Both the position numbers and the translations under genes were made by a program. Below are positions 46,900 to 57,334 of a stretch of 64,000 nucleotides of DNA, in pieces (positions within the stretch are counted from its first letter, which is position 1; each line of letters starts with the position of its first letter). This DNA is from Rhodobium orientis (GTDB lineage: Bacteria; Pseudomonadota; Alphaproteobacteria; Rhizobiales; Rhodobiaceae), in assembly GCF_003258835.1 (NCBI RefSeq), contig NZ_NPEV01000013.1, positions 1 through 64,000 on the forward strand. Direction: 5' to 3'. Under the pieces are notes generated by a model that did not search any database, had not been told where the DNA came from, and saw only the letters and a list, made by a program, of their open reading frames with translations.

Positions 46900-48108
46900 G
46901 TGCCGCGTTATTCTCCGCCACCGCGCGCGCCGATTGCCGCGGACCCCAACGCCAGCCGCGGCCGCCTCTTTCCCGAGCCGGCCAGCAGCAGCCGCACGGC
47001 CTTCCAGCGCGACCGCGACCGGGTCATCCATTCCGCCGCGTTCAGGCGCCTGAAGCACAAGACCCAGGTTTTCGTCTATCACGAGGACGATCACTTCCGC
47101 ACGCGGCTGACGCACTCCATCGAAGTCGCCCAGATCGCCCGCTCGCTGGCGAGGACCCTCGGCCTCGACGAGGACCTCGCCGAGGCGCTGGCGCTTGCCC
47201 ACGACCTCGGCCATACGCCCTTCGGCCATGAGGGAGAGGAGAGGCTCGATGACTGCATGGCCGACTATGGCGGTTTCGACCACAATGCCCAGTCGCTGAG
47301 GATCGTCACCCGGCTGGAGCAGCGCTACGCCGATTTCGACGGGTTGAACCTCACCTGGGAGACCCTGGAAGGCCTCGTCAAGCACAACGGCCCGCTGACG
47401 GACCGGGAGGGCACGCCCGTCGGCCGCTATGCCGGACGCCCGCTGCCCCACGCCATCCGCTCCTATGTGCCGCTGAACGATCTCATGCTGTGGTCCTGGC
47501 CGTCGGCGGAAGCGCAGATTGCCGCCATTGCCGACGACATCGCCTACAACGCCCACGACATCGACGACGGCCTGAGAGCCGATCTCTTCACCGCCGCGGA
47601 CCTTCTGGATGTGCCGCTGGTCGGTCCGACGCTTGCCGATCTCAACCGCGCCTATCCGGGGCTGGAGCGCTCGCGCCTCATCCACGAGACGGTACGGCGC
47701 CTGATCGGAACCTTCGTGCGCGACGTTGCCGAAGAGGTGCGCATGCGGGTGGCGCGCTCCAAGGTCGATACGCCCGAGGCGGTGCGCCTCCTCGACCATC
47801 CGCTCGTCGCCTTTTCCGAGCGCATCGCGGGCCCGGAGCGTGCGATCAAGAAATTCCTCTTTGAGTGCATGTACCGCCACCCCTCGGTGATGGAGGCGCG
47901 GGCCAAGGCCGGAAAGGTCGCGCGCGACCTCTTTGCGGCGTTCTTTGCCGATCCGGACCTGATGCCGGAGGAATGGCACCAGGGGCTGGAAGGCGCGACG
48001 CGGGACAAGGTGGCCCGCCGGGTCTGCGATTACATTGCCGGGATGACGGACCGCTACGCCTGGCGCGAGCACGAGCGGCTGTTTGACGATACCCCGGAAT
48101 TGCGATAG
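46900..48108 (+). CDS. dgt: Deoxyguanosinetriphosphate triphosphohydrolase-like protein
   Basis: An HD-domain hydrolase that splits dNTPs to nucleoside and triphosphate. Family motifs are [17 protein letters not shown], then T-R-L-T-H-S-I-E-V and [11 protein letters not shown], with metal-binding His and Asp. At 402 residues it fits the shorter type 2 enzymes. The start is GTG 46900; no ATG is available near the conserved N-terminus. It leads the argS-to-tat run and diverges from erpA. Confidence 0.92.
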   Translation: MPRYSPPPRAPIAADPNASRGRLFPEPASSSRTAFQRDRDRVIHSAAFRRLKHKTQVFVYHEDDHFRTRLTHSIEVAQIARSLARTLGLDEDLAEALALAHDLGHTPFGHEGEERLDDCMADYGGFDHNAQSLRIVTRLEQRYADFDGLNLTWETLEGLVKHNGPLTDREGTPVGRYAGRPLPHAIRSYVPLNDLMLWSWPSAEAQIAAIADDIAYNAHDIDDGLRADLFTAADLLDVPLVGPTLADLNRAYPGLERSRLIHETVRRLIGTFVRDVAEEVRMRVARSKVDTPEAVRLLDHPLVAFSERIAGPERAIKKFLFECMYRHPSVMEARAKAGKVARDLFAAFFADPDLMPEEWHQGLEGATRDKVARRVCDYIAGMTDRYAWREHERLFDDTPELR

Positions 48109-48158
48109 GTGCCGGCCCCGGGCGCGCGCCGCGCCGGAAAGAAGCAGAAAAGCGGACC

Positions 48159-49919
48159 ATGGACATCTTCAAAGACTTCGCGTCGCGCATCAAGAAAATT
48201 ATTGAAGCATCTGATATCAAAACAAAAGACGGTGGCGAACTCGATCTGGCCAACGTCGTCGTCGAGCCGCCGCGCGACCCCGCCCATGGCGATCTGGCCT
48301 CCAATGCGGCCCTGGTGCTGGCAAAGCCGGCAGGTCAGAAGCCGCGCGACATCGCCGACGCGCTCGCCGCCCGGCTCGGCGAGGATGCGGACGTTGCCGC
48401 CGTCGAGATCGCCGGTCCCGGCTTCATCAATATCCGCCTGGAGCCCGGCTTCTGGGCACGCCACCTCAAGAAGGTCATCGGCGCCGGCAGCGCCTACGGC
48501 AAGGGCGCCATCGAGACCGACGAAAAGGTCAACATCGAATACGTCTCGGCCAATCCGACCGGGCCGATGCATGTCGGCCATTGCCGCGGCGCCGTCGTTG
48601 GCGACGCGCTCGCCAACCTCCTGGAATATGCTGGCTACGACGTCGGCCGCGAGTACTACATCAACGATGCCGGCGTGCAGGTCGACGTCCTCGCCCGCTC
48701 CGCCTACCTGCGCTACAAGGAGGCGATCGGCGAGGAGATCGGCGCGATCCCGGAAGGGCTTTATCCCGGCGACTACCTGATGCCGGTCGGCCAGGCCATC
48801 GCCGAGGCCCATGGCGACAGCCTTCTCGGCCTTGAGGAGGCCGAATGGCTGCCGGTAGTCCGCGAGACGACCATCTCCATGATGATGGCGATGATCCGCG
48901 AGGATCTGAAAGCGCTCAACGTCACGCACGACACCTTCTTTTCCGAACGCTCGCTGGTCTCCGGCGACCGCGACCGGGTTGCCGAGGCGATCGAGGCGCT
49001 GAAAGAGCAGGGCCTCATCTATGTCGGCACCCTGCCGCCGCCCAAGGGCCAGCTTCCCGACGACTGGGAGGACCGCGAGCAGACGCTGTTCCGCTCCACC
49101 GACTTCGGCGACGATATCGATCGTGCGCTCCTGAAGTCCGACGGCAGCTACACCTATTTCGCCTCCGACATCGCCTACCACTACGACAAGTTCCTGCGCG
49201 GCTTCACCACCCAGATCGACGTCTGGGGCGCCGACCATGGCGGCTACGTCAAGCGCATGCAGGCGGCGGTGAAGGCGGTGACCGGCGGCAAGGCGGCGCT
49301 CGACGTCAAGCTCTGCCAGCTCGTCAAGCTCTACCGGGCCGGCGAGCCGGTGCGCATGTCGAAGCGCTCTGGCGACTTCATCACCTTGCGCGACGTCGTC
49401 GAGGAAGTCGGCCGCGATGCGGTGCGCTTCATGATGCTCTACCGCAAGAACGACGCACCGCTCGATTTCGACTTCCAGAAGGTCACCGAGCAGTCGCGCG
49501 ACAACCCGGTGTTCTACGTGCAATACGCCCATGCCCGCTGCGCCTCGGTGTTCCGCCAGGCAGCGAACGAGCTGCCGGGCCTGGACCTCACGCCGGCCGC
49601 GTTGGAGGCCGCGCCGCTGGACCTCTTGACCGACGAGGGCGAAATCGCTCTCATTGCAAAGATCGCCGAATGGCCGCGCCTCGTTGAGGCGGCAGCCCTG
49701 GCACACGAGCCGCACCGGGTCGCGTTTTACCTTTACGACCTGGCGAGTGCGCTCCATGCCCAGTGGAACAGAGGCAAGGATTTGCCTCAATTACGCTTTA
49801 TTAACGTTGAAGATCGACAGTCATCCTTAGCCAGACTTGCCCTCGTTCACAGTGTTCAGGCGGTCATTCAAGCGGGCCTGGCTATTCTGGGCGCCAGCGC
49901 GCCGGATGAAATGCGTTAA
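48159..49919 (+). CDS. argS: Arginyl-tRNA synthetase
   Basis: Class I synthetase charging tRNA(Arg), 586 residues. The HIGH-like motif is H-V-G-H in [12 protein letters not shown], and the KMSKS-like loop is R-M-S-K-R-S-G. The N-terminal tRNA-binding domain and the C-terminal DALR anticodon domain (F-Y-V-Q-Y-A-H-A-R) are present. ATG 48159 follows an A/G-rich site. A short AT-rich stretch at 48195-48230, coding I-K-K-I-I-E-A-S-D, stands out locally in this GC-rich gene. Confidence 0.96.
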   Translation: MDIFKDFASRIKKIIEASDIKTKDGGELDLANVVVEPPRDPAHGDLASNAALVLAKPAGQKPRDIADALAARLGEDADVAAVEIAGPGFINIRLEPGFWARHLKKVIGAGSAYGKGAIETDEKVNIEYVSANPTGPMHVGHCRGAVVGDALANLLEYAGYDVGREYYINDAGVQVDVLARSAYLRYKEAIGEEIGAIPEGLYPGDYLMPVGQAIAEAHGDSLLGLEEAEWLPVVRETTISMMMAMIREDLKALNVTHDTFFSERSLVSGDRDRVAEAIEALKEQGLIYVGTLPPPKGQLPDDWEDREQTLFRSTDFGDDIDRALLKSDGSYTYFASDIAYHYDKFLRGFTTQIDVWGADHGGYVKRMQAAVKAVTGGKAALDVKLCQLVKLYRAGEPVRMSKRSGDFITLRDVVEEVGRDAVRFMMLYRKNDAPLDFDFQKVTEQSRDNPVFYVQYAHARCASVFRQAANELPGLDLTPAALEAAPLDLLTDEGEIALIAKIAEWPRLVEAAALAHEPHRVAFYLYDLASALHAQWNRGKDLPQLRFINVEDRQSSLARLALVHSVQAVIQAGLAILGASAPDEMR

Positions 49920-49982
49920 GACACGGTGGTCTGATCGGCGAGGGATCATGCGTGTCGTATTCAGCGTGGGAACTCTGCCGAA

Positions 49983-52900
49983 ATGTCCAAAGAAGCCAAG
50001 AAATTCGGGGCCGGCTACGAGCGCGACGCGCCGGATGATCGGACCTATGAGGAAGATCCGCTGGTCGAACTGGCGCGGATCGTCAGCGGCGGTCCGCTCT
50101 ATCCGCGGCGCCGGGAAACCGAGCCCGAAGAGGCCGCGCCGAGCGAGGACCTGTCGGACGGCAAGGGGCCGGAAGAGGACGCGCCGGAGGTAGAAGCGGT
50201 AACGCCCCCCGTCGGCACGCCGCAGGACCCGGGCCGCGCGCCGGAAGACGACGTCTTCGCCGGTGATCCGACCGCCGATCTGGAGCGCGAGCTTCTGGCC
50301 GAGTTCGAGGCGAGCTTTGCGCCGCCCGAGCCGGAGCCCGATTCACCTGAAGAACGTCAGGCCGCCCCGGATATCGAGGCGGCCGGGTACGAGCCGGAGC
50401 CGGATGAGGACGACGGGCCCTACGCCGATGTCGGCGCCGAGGCTTCCGTTGAATCCGGCGAAGTGCTCCCGGATACTTATGACGAACGCGACGTTGAACC
50501 GTCGCTGGAGGCCGACGAGGCCGAGGACCGGATTGCCGGCTATCCGCTCGATGCTGCCGTCTCCGATCCGGTCGCGTCGCGAGACGACATTCCCGAAGAT
50601 ACCGCACCGGAAATCGAACTCCCGGCCGAGAACGAGAGCCCGGCCGCCGCGCTCGAGGCACCCGAGGTCTTCCCCGAGCCGAATGCGGCCGAACCGGAAA
50701 CGGCCGAAACGAACGATGTCCGGGTCGCGCCGGAGCCTGCCGAGCCCGAAGCCGCCGAGCCGGAGACCACGGAGCCCGAACGCCCCGAACCGCTCGACCT
50801 CGCCAGCCAGCTCAGCGCCATTCTCGGCTCCCGCGTGACGCCGACGACGGCCCGGCCGGTGGCCAGCCGGGACGAGCCATCCGCGCCGGCGATCGAAGGC
50901 GGGTCGGCCTCGCTGCTGGCGCGCATGCGCCGCGGCTTTGAGGAGCCTGCGCCGCGCAAGGAGCCGGTCGTCCACGAAGAGCCGGCCGCCGAAGACGACG
51001 CGCCGGCCGTGGAGGCCTTCGACGAGCCGGAGATCGATGCCGCTCCGCCGGTCGAGACAACGTCCCTCGACGAGGAGCCGGCCGAGACGACAGCCCCTCC
51101 GATCGACCTCGATGACCTGGAAGGCGCACTTGCCGCCGCCGTCGGCGAGGCGATCGCCAACGATCCGGAGATATCAAAGCCGCGCTTTGAGCCGTCGTTC
51201 GAGGACGAGGCCCCGGCCGATCTCGACCTGACGCCGTTGCCGGAAATTCCGGATGCTACCGTCGAAGAGCCTGCCGTCGAAGAACCTGTTGCCGAAGACC
51301 CGGGCATAGACGAGCCCGAAGCCGACGACGCGCCCGAGGTGATCACCGAGGCCCCGTCGGCGGACGACGACGTCGCCTGGCGGGGTCCCGACCTCAGGGC
51401 CGACAGCCGTTATGCGGACGATGACGACAGCGCGGCCTATGCCGACGATGGCCGGATCGAGCCCGGCCTCGACGCCGAGGTTCCGGCCGACGAGGGCATC
51501 GGCGACGACGGCAATATCGATGCCGTGGAAGCCGCGCTCTTCCCGGAAGTCACCGCCGGCGAGCCCTACCGCATCGACGAACGTTACGCGCCGGAAGAGG
51601 ATGCGGAGGCGCCGGAAGCCCCGGACCTGACGGAAACGACGGACGAGCCTGGGGAAGGCGACGCCTATCCGGAGATTTACGCCGAAGCGCCCCGCGACGG
51701 CGCGGCCTATGAGGGCTCCTACGACGCCGACGGCTCTCCGCTTGCAGCGGAGGGTCGCGAGGGCGTTTACGAGCCTGCCATCTATGCCGAGACGGGCTCC
51801 GAAGACGAAACCGACTATCCCGCTGAGGGGTACGCCGAGGTCGAAGGCTACGAGGACGGCGAAGACGACAGCCGCGAATTCGTGCCGCGGGAATACCGGT
51901 CCGACGCCTACGATCCGGCCTTTGACGATGCCGCGCTCGAGCCGCCGCGGGTCGCGGTCGATCTCGACGAGGCCTATGGCGCGCCCGTCGCCGCCGGCTA
52001 CGAGGCCGAGCACTACGACGAGACCTATCACGCCGAGGCCGGCTACGCGCCGGACGGCGATTATGCCGATACCGACGACATCGCGCTGGCGGCCGAGGAG
52101 GCCGCGCCGCAATATTCCGGCGACGACCACCAGTTGCCGCCGCACACCGAAGAGGAGCTCGAAGCGAGCCCGGCCGACGGCGAACGCGGCCGCGGCATGA
52201 TGGTCGCTGCCGTCGTCGGCGGCATCGTCGTGCTCGGCCTTGCCGGCTTCCTCGGCTACCGCTTCCTGGCCGGCGAAGAGGCAAGCGGCCCGCCGCCGAT
52301 GATCTACGCCGATACCGGCGAGGTGAAGGTCAAGCCGGAAGAGCCGCAGGGCACGGGCGAGCCGGAACGTTCCAAGTTGATCTACGACCGTGTCGGCGGC
52401 TCCGGAGAGCCGGGTGAGGAACGCCTGATCGTGCGCACCGAGGAGCCGGTCGACCCGCTGGCCGCCGAGGGTGAGACCGGCGTGCCGGAGGCCGAGGCCC
52501 GCGGCGCGGTGCCGCGGCGTGTGCGGACCGTTGTGGTCCGTCCGGACGGCACCATCGTCGACCAGTCCGACGACGCGGCGCCCGCTGCGGCGGCGCCCGT
52601 GGAAACCGTGCGCATCCGCCCGACCACCGACGACATCGGCGCGACCGCGGATGAAGCGGCCGCCGATGCCGGGGAAGGCGCCGACACGGCCGAGGCCACG
52701 GACGCCGATCTCCTTGCCGGCAACGCCGACACGCCGGAATTCTCCGGCGAGGCCGACGTGCCGCGTCCGAAGCCCGGCACCGAGCTTGCCGCGCTCGACA
52801 CCGACGAGGCAGCGCCTGCCGAGGCGACCGACGACGCCGAGGCGAGCGGTCCTGCGGCGGATGAAGAACCCGTGGCATCCGAGGCGGAGGAAACCCCGGC

Positions 52901-53507
52901 GGCGACCGATGACACGTCCTCGGAGACTGACGTCGCAAGCCGCGAGCCGGAGCCGCGCCAGGTCCAGACCGAGGCACCGGCAAGCCGGCCGGCGACCCCC
53001 GCCGTGCCGCGCAATGCCCGGCTGCCGGAGGCCCGTCCGTCGACGGCCGATTCGCCGGTCTCGCCGACCGCCCGCCGGGTCACCACCCAGCCGGTGCGCA
53101 CGCAAGGGCGGGACATCCCGCCGACGAATCGCGGCCAGACCGGTCCGCTCGACCTGACTGCGGCCGCAAGGGGCCCGGCCGTGACGCCGCCGCCGTCGGC
53201 GCCGCCGAGCAATGCCGCCGAGGCGGCTGCGGCAACGCCCGCCACGGCAGCACCGCCGGCCGGCACCTACAGCGTCCAGGTCTCCTCGCAGCGCAGCGAG
53301 GCCCAGGCCCAGGAAGCCTACAAGTCGCTGCAGAGCCGCTATCCGCAGCTTTTCAACAACCAGAACGCCATGATCCTGCGCGCCGACCTTGGCGACAAGG
53401 GCACCTATTACCGCGTGCGGGTCGGGCCGATGGAGCGGGGCGCGGCGGACAACTTCTGTTCCAACCTGAAGAGCGCCGGAGGCGACTGTTTCATCCGGCG
53501 CAACTGA
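49983..53507 (+). CDS. Very large acidic SPOR-domain membrane protein
   Basis: An 1174-residue bitopic protein. Residues 1 to about 735 are strongly acidic, low in complexity and full of E-P, E-A and D-E runs; this part should be disordered and cytoplasmic. One transmembrane helix follows (M-M-V-A-A-V-V-G-G-I-V-V-L-G-L-A-G-F, about 739-763). A Pro/Ala/Glu/Thr-rich periplasmic spacer leads to a C-terminal SPOR domain (1094-1174; Y-S-V-Q-V-S-S-Q, then Y-Y-R-V-R-V-G-P). SPOR domains bind peptidoglycan lacking stem peptides at the division site. Next to nagZ, which works on such material; the argS-SPOR-nagZ-scpAB order is one I know from this group. Confidence 0.9.
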   Translation: MSKEAKKFGAGYERDAPDDRTYEEDPLVELARIVSGGPLYPRRRETEPEEAAPSEDLSDGKGPEEDAPEVEAVTPPVGTPQDPGRAPEDDVFAGDPTADLERELLAEFEASFAPPEPEPDSPEERQAAPDIEAAGYEPEPDEDDGPYADVGAEASVESGEVLPDTYDERDVEPSLEADEAEDRIAGYPLDAAVSDPVASRDDIPEDTAPEIELPAENESPAAALEAPEVFPEPNAAEPETAETNDVRVAPEPAEPEAAEPETTEPERPEPLDLASQLSAILGSRVTPTTARPVASRDEPSAPAIEGGSASLLARMRRGFEEPAPRKEPVVHEEPAAEDDAPAVEAFDEPEIDAAPPVETTSLDEEPAETTAPPIDLDDLEGALAAAVGEAIANDPEISKPRFEPSFEDEAPADLDLTPLPEIPDATVEEPAVEEPVAEDPGIDEPEADDAPEVITEAPSADDDVAWRGPDLRADSRYADDDDSAAYADDGRIEPGLDAEVPADEGIGDDGNIDAVEAALFPEVTAGEPYRIDERYAPEEDAEAPEAPDLTETTDEPGEGDAYPEIYAEAPRDGAAYEGSYDADGSPLAAEGREGVYEPAIYAETGSEDETDYPAEGYAEVEGYEDGEDDSREFVPREYRSDAYDPAFDDAALEPPRVAVDLDEAYGAPVAAGYEAEHYDETYHAEAGYAPDGDYADTDDIALAAEEAAPQYSGDDHQLPPHTEEELEASPADGERGRGMMVAAVVGGIVVLGLAGFLGYRFLAGEEASGPPPMIYADTGEVKVKPEEPQGTGEPERSKLIYDRVGGSGEPGEERLIVRTEEPVDPLAAEGETGVPEAEARGAVPRRVRTVVVRPDGTIVDQSDDAAPAAAAPVETVRIRPTTDDIGATADEAAADAGEGADTAEATDADLLAGNADTPEFSGEADVPRPKPGTELAALDTDEAAPAEATDDAEASGPAADEEPVASEAEETPAATDDTSSETDVASREPEPRQVQTEAPASRPATPAVPRNARLPEARPSTADSPVSPTARRVTTQPVRTQGRDIPPTNRGQTGPLDLTAAARGPAVTPPPSAPPSNAAEAAAATPATAAPPAGTYSVQVSSQRSEAQAQEAYKSLQSRYPQLFNNQNAMILRADLGDKGTYYRVRVGPMERGAADNFCSNLKSAGGDCFIRRN

Positions 53508-53566
53508 CGGATATCGCCGTAGCAAAGCGTCTTGACCCGGCCGATCCCTGCGGATAAGGCCGGGTC

Positions 53567-54592
53567 ATGACTGTTTCCCACAAGGCCTTCATCTGCGGCG
53601 TTTCCGGGCTCGTCCTCGGCGACGCCGAACGCGACTTCCTGGAAGCCGAGCGGCCCTGGGGCCTGATCCTGTTTTCCAGGAACCTTTCCGATCCCGAACA
53701 GATCCTCGGCCTCGTCGCCGCCTTCTGCGACGCCGTCGGCACGGCCGACGCGCCCGTCTTCATCGACCAGGAGGGCGGCCGGGTGCAGCGCCTGAAGCCG
53801 CCGCTCGCGCCGATCTATCCGCCGGGCCGGCGTTATGGCGAGATCTATGCGGCGGACCCGGCAAGGGGCAAGCGAGCAGCGTTCCTCGGCGCCAGGCTGA
53901 TGGCCGGCGACCTGGCCGACCTCGGCATCACCGCCGACTGCCTGCCGGTGCTCGACGTTCCCGTCGCCGGCGCCCACGACGTCATCGGCGACCGCGCCTA
54001 CGCAACCGATCCGCAAACGGTTGCGGCGCTTGGCCGGGCCGCCGCCGAAGGACTGATGTCGGAGGGCGTCCTGCCGGTCATCAAGCACATTCCCGGCCAT
54101 GGCCGCGGCACCGCCGACAGCCACCTGTCGCTGCCGACGGTCGAGACGCCGCTGGAAGATTTGGCGGCCCACGACTTCCCGCCGTTCCGGGCGCTCGCCG
54201 ACCTGCCCGTCGCCATGACCGCCCATGTGGTCTACAGCGCGCTCGATCCGGCGAACCCGGCGACGGTCTCGCCGCTTATCGTTGCCGACATCATCCGCGG
54301 CGACCTCGGCTTTTCCGGCCTCTTGATGAGCGACGACGTCTCCATGAAGGCGCTTGGCGGCACCATCGCGGAGCGCTGCGAGGGGCTGTTTGCCGCCGGT
54401 TGCGATCTTGCCCTACACTGCAACGGCGATCTGGACGAGATGCAGGCCGTCGCCGCGGCAAGCCCGCTGCTGGAAGGCGCGGCCAGGGCGCGGGCCGACC
54501 GGGCGATGGCGCTGGTCGGCAGGCGCATTGCCGGCGATCCTGTGGCCGAGCGGGCGGAGTTCATGGAATTGATGGCGGACGGGACGACCTGA
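53567..54592 (+). CDS. nagZ: Beta-N-acetylhexosaminidase (GH3)
   Basis: Removes N-acetylglucosamine from recycled muropeptides in the cytoplasm; the products can signal beta-lactamase induction. GH3 features are F-I-D-Q-E-G-G-R-V-Q-R-L, the conserved K-H-I-P-G-H-G with the catalytic-loop histidine and D-S-H, and the nucleophile region F-S-G-L-L-M-S-D-D-V-S-M. No signal peptide. Length is 341 residues. Its TGA shares a base with the scpA ATG (TGATG), so it is coupled to the chromosome-segregation pair. Confidence 0.95.
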   Translation: MTVSHKAFICGVSGLVLGDAERDFLEAERPWGLILFSRNLSDPEQILGLVAAFCDAVGTADAPVFIDQEGGRVQRLKPPLAPIYPPGRRYGEIYAADPARGKRAAFLGARLMAGDLADLGITADCLPVLDVPVAGAHDVIGDRAYATDPQTVAALGRAAAEGLMSEGVLPVIKHIPGHGRGTADSHLSLPTVETPLEDLAAHDFPPFRALADLPVAMTAHVVYSALDPANPATVSPLIVADIIRGDLGFSGLLMSDDVSMKALGGTIAERCEGLFAAGCDLALHCNGDLDEMQAVAAASPLLEGAARARADRAMALVGRRIAGDPVAERAEFMELMADGTT

Positions 54593-55431
54593 TGGGCGTC
54601 GGCGAGGAGGAAGACGCGGCCTGGGGCGCTGAGCCGGAACGCTCGGCCGCGGACCCGACCCTGCTCGTCGATGTGGACGGCTTTGAGGGCCCGCTCGGCC
54701 TTCTGCTGGAACTCGCCCGCACCCAGAAGGTGGACCTGACCAAGATCTCGATCCTGGCGCTGTCGGAGCAGTATCTGCGCTTCATCGAGGAGGCGCGCCG
54801 GCTGCGCCTGGAGATCGCCGCCGACTATCTGGTGATGGCGGCCTGGCTGGCCTATCTGAAATCGAAGCTGTTGCTGCCGGCCGGCGACGATCCGGAGGAG
54901 CCGAGCGCGGAGGAAATGGCCGCAGCGCTCGCCTTCCGGCTCAGGCGCCTGGAGGCGATGCGCGATGCCGCCGCCCGCCTGATGAACCGCGACCGGCTCG
55001 GCCGCGACGTCTTTGCCCGCGGCATGCCGGAGGCGCTCGACACGGTCCGCCGCACCGAATACGAGGCCGACCTCTACGAGCTCCTGTCGGCCTATGCGAT
55101 CCAGCGCCAGCGCACTTGCGTGCGCCGCGTCTCGGTGCGCCAGCGCGATGTCTGGTCGCTGGAGGAGGCCCGCCAGGTGCTCGCCCGCCTCGTCGGCATG
55201 GCCGACGACTGGACCTCCCTGCAGGAATACCTGGTCGCCTATCTGGCACGGCCGGAAGAACGGGCGACAGCGATCGCCAGCACCTTTTCGGCAAGTCTGG
55301 AAATGGTCCGCGAGGGCAAGGTGGAACTGCGCCAGGCGGACGCCTTCGCGCCGCTCTATGTGCGCCGGCGCCAGACGCCGCGGCAGGGCGACGAGCCGGG
55401 CGCCGACACGCCCGGAAAGGGCAAGCCATGA
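54592..55431 (+). CDS. scpA: Segregation and condensation protein A
   Basis: The kleisin subunit of the SMC-ScpAB condensin complex. The N-terminal V-D-G-F-E-G-P-L-G-L-L-L-E-L-A binds the SMC neck, followed by K-V-D-L-T-K-I-S-I-L-A-L-S-E-Q-Y and Y-L-V-M-A-A-W-L-A-Y-L-K-S-K-L-L-L-P; the C-terminal winged helix comes last. ATG 54592 overlaps the nagZ stop. Length is 279 residues. The acidic N-terminal 20 residues and Pro/Gly-rich tail are extra. Confidence 0.94.
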   Translation: MGVGEEEDAAWGAEPERSAADPTLLVDVDGFEGPLGLLLELARTQKVDLTKISILALSEQYLRFIEEARRLRLEIAADYLVMAAWLAYLKSKLLLPAGDDPEEPSAEEMAAALAFRLRRLEAMRDAAARLMNRDRLGRDVFARGMPEALDTVRRTEYEADLYELLSAYAIQRQRTCVRRVSVRQRDVWSLEEARQVLARLVGMADDWTSLQEYLVAYLARPEERATAIASTFSASLEMVREGKVELRQADAFAPLYVRRRQTPRQGDEPGADTPGKGKP

Positions 55432-55456
55432 TCGCGCGGGCGGCGAGGGGACCGGC

Positions 55457-56095
55457 ATGAACAACGTCACCAGCCTTTCTCCGGAAGACCGGCGCCAGCA
55501 TCTGCGCATGCTGGAAGCGCTGCTCTTTGCCAGCGCAGAGCCGCTGTCGGAGGCGTTCATGGCCGAACGGCTGCCCTCCGATGTCGACGTCGGCTCGCTG
55601 CTGCGCGAATTGCAGTCGGCCTATGCCGGGCGCGGCGTCAATCTCGTCCGGGTGGCGGAGAAATGGGCGTTCCGGACCGCCGAGGACCTGTCCTTCCTGC
55701 TTGCCCCGGAGGCGGTCGAGCCGCGCAGGCTCTCCCGTGCTGCGCTGGAGACCCTTGCCGTCGTCGCCTATCACCAGCCGGTGACCCGCGCCGAAATCGA
55801 AGAGATCCGCGGCGTTTCCATGTCGAAGGGCGTCCTCGACGTGCTCCTCGAGACGGGCTGGATACGCATGCGCGGCCGCCGCCGCTCGCCCGGCCGGCCG
55901 GTCACCTACGGCACGACGGAAGCCTTCCTCGACCATTTCGGCCTGGAAGCGGTCGGCGACCTTCCGGGCCTGGAGGAGTTGAAGGGCGCCGGCCTCCTCG
56001 ATATCAATGTTCCCGCCGACCTCGCCATTCCGGTGCCGTCCGACAGCGCCGACCTGCGGGGCGACGAGGATCCCCTCGACGAGGACGAAAGGTAA
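55457..56095 (+). CDS. scpB: Segregation and condensation protein B
   Basis: The second non-SMC subunit of bacterial condensin, two tandem winged-helix domains. Typical stretches are L-E-A-L-L-F-A-S-A-E-P-L-S, then A-L-E-T-L-A-V-V-A-Y-H-Q-P-V-T-R-A-E-I-E-E-I-R-G-V, and R-S-P-G-R-P-V-T-Y-G-T-T. ATG 55457 gives 212 residues with an acidic tail. It follows scpA after 25 bp. Confidence 0.95.
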   Translation: MNNVTSLSPEDRRQHLRMLEALLFASAEPLSEAFMAERLPSDVDVGSLLRELQSAYAGRGVNLVRVAEKWAFRTAEDLSFLLAPEAVEPRRLSRAALETLAVVAYHQPVTRAEIEEIRGVSMSKGVLDVLLETGWIRMRGRRRSPGRPVTYGTTEAFLDHFGLEAVGDLPGLEELKGAGLLDINVPADLAIPVPSDSADLRGDEDPLDEDER

Positions 56096-56100
56096 GCGGC

Positions 56101-57192
56101 TTGGCCCTATCCGCAGAGCGAGAAGGCGAGGACACCGGTGCCTCCGGCCGCCTCGTCTTTGAGAACATCACCCACCACTATGACAGCGTCGCCAGCGTGG
56201 AAGACGTCTCGCTGGAGGTCGAGCCGGGCGAGGTGCTGTGCCTCCTCGGCCAGTCCGGCAGCGGCAAGACGACCCTGTTGCGGATCGCCGCCGGCATCGA
56301 GCGCCAGAGCGCCGGCCGGGTCGTCGTCAACGGCGGGGAGGTCGCCGGCCCCGACGTCTTCCTGCCGCCGGAGCGCCGCGGCGTCGGGCTGATGTTCCAG
56401 GACTATGCCCTGTTCCCGCATCTGACCATTGTGAAAAACGTGATGTTCGGCCTGACCGACCTGCCGAAGGCAGAGGCCGAAAAGGTCGCCCGCGAGGCGC
56501 TGATGGCCGTCGGCCTTGCCGCCTATGCCGACGATTATCCGCACGCCCTTTCCGGCGGCGAGCAGCAGCGCGTGGCGCTTGCCCGGGCGATGGCGCCGAA
56601 CCCGAGCGTGCTTTTGATGGACGAGCCGTTCTCCGGCCTCGACCGGCGCCTGCGCGAGGACGTGCGCGAGAACGCGTTGACGGCGGTGGAGCGGACCGGG
56701 GCGACCTGCATCGTCGTCACCCACGATCCGGAAGAGGCGATGCGCATGGGCGACCGCATCGCGCTGCTGCGCCGCGGCCGCATCGTCCAGGTCGGAACGC
56801 CGGAGGATCTCTATCGGCGTCCGGCGGATCTTTTCGTTGCCCGCTTCTTCTCCGATCTCAACGAAATTCCCGGCCGCGTCACCGGCGGCGAGGTCGAAAC
56901 GCCGATCGGCGGGGCGCCCGTGCCGGGATTTTCCGAAGGCGAGGCGGTTGTCGTCGGCCTCAGGCCGCACGATATCAGGGTGACGCGGGGATCGGACCGG
57001 CTGGCGCTCGACAGGACTCCCGGCCGCGTGTTGCGGCGGCGGTTCCTCGGCGAGGTCGACCTGCTCGACATCGCGGTGCGCGGGCTGGATCGGCCGCTTT
57101 CGGTGCGCCGGCACGGATCCGACCTTGCGGCCGGAGAGCATGTGGTCGTCGGCTTCGACGCCGCCGCGGCGCTGGTTTTCGCCGCCGAATAA
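56101..57192 (+). CDS. ABC transporter ATP-binding protein (FbpC/PotA-like), orphan
   Basis: A 363-residue ABC ATPase: Walker A G-Q-S-G-S-G-K-T-T, Q-loop M-F-Q-D-Y-A-L-F-P-H, signature L-S-G-G-E-Q-Q-R-V-A-L-A-R-A, Walker B L-L-M-D-E-P-F-S-G-L-D, H-loop V-T-H-D-P-E-E-A. A C-terminal domain of about 120 residues (V-V-G-L-R-P-H-D-I) resembles the TOBE region of iron, polyamine or sugar importers. No permease or binding protein lies nearby. The start is TTG 56101, five bases after the scpB stop, with AAAGG upstream; no ATG fits. Confidence 0.87.
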   Translation: MALSAEREGEDTGASGRLVFENITHHYDSVASVEDVSLEVEPGEVLCLLGQSGSGKTTLLRIAAGIERQSAGRVVVNGGEVAGPDVFLPPERRGVGLMFQDYALFPHLTIVKNVMFGLTDLPKAEAEKVAREALMAVGLAAYADDYPHALSGGEQQRVALARAMAPNPSVLLMDEPFSGLDRRLREDVRENALTAVERTGATCIVVTHDPEEAMRMGDRIALLRRGRIVQVGTPEDLYRRPADLFVARFFSDLNEIPGRVTGGEVETPIGGAPVPGFSEGEAVVVGLRPHDIRVTRGSDRLALDRTPGRVLRRRFLGEVDLLDIAVRGLDRPLSVRRHGSDLAAGEHVVVGFDAAAALVFAAE

Positions 57193-57334
57193 CGAGGGTA
57201 ATCCGGCAACCTGGAACGGTGGGTTGCGGTCCGCCTAAGGGTGTGTTGCGGGTCGGGACCCTTTCTGCAATAGTGCCGCCGAAAAATGACGTGCAGCGCG
57301 CGATGCGCTTGAGACGTTTGAGGAGAAGTCATTC

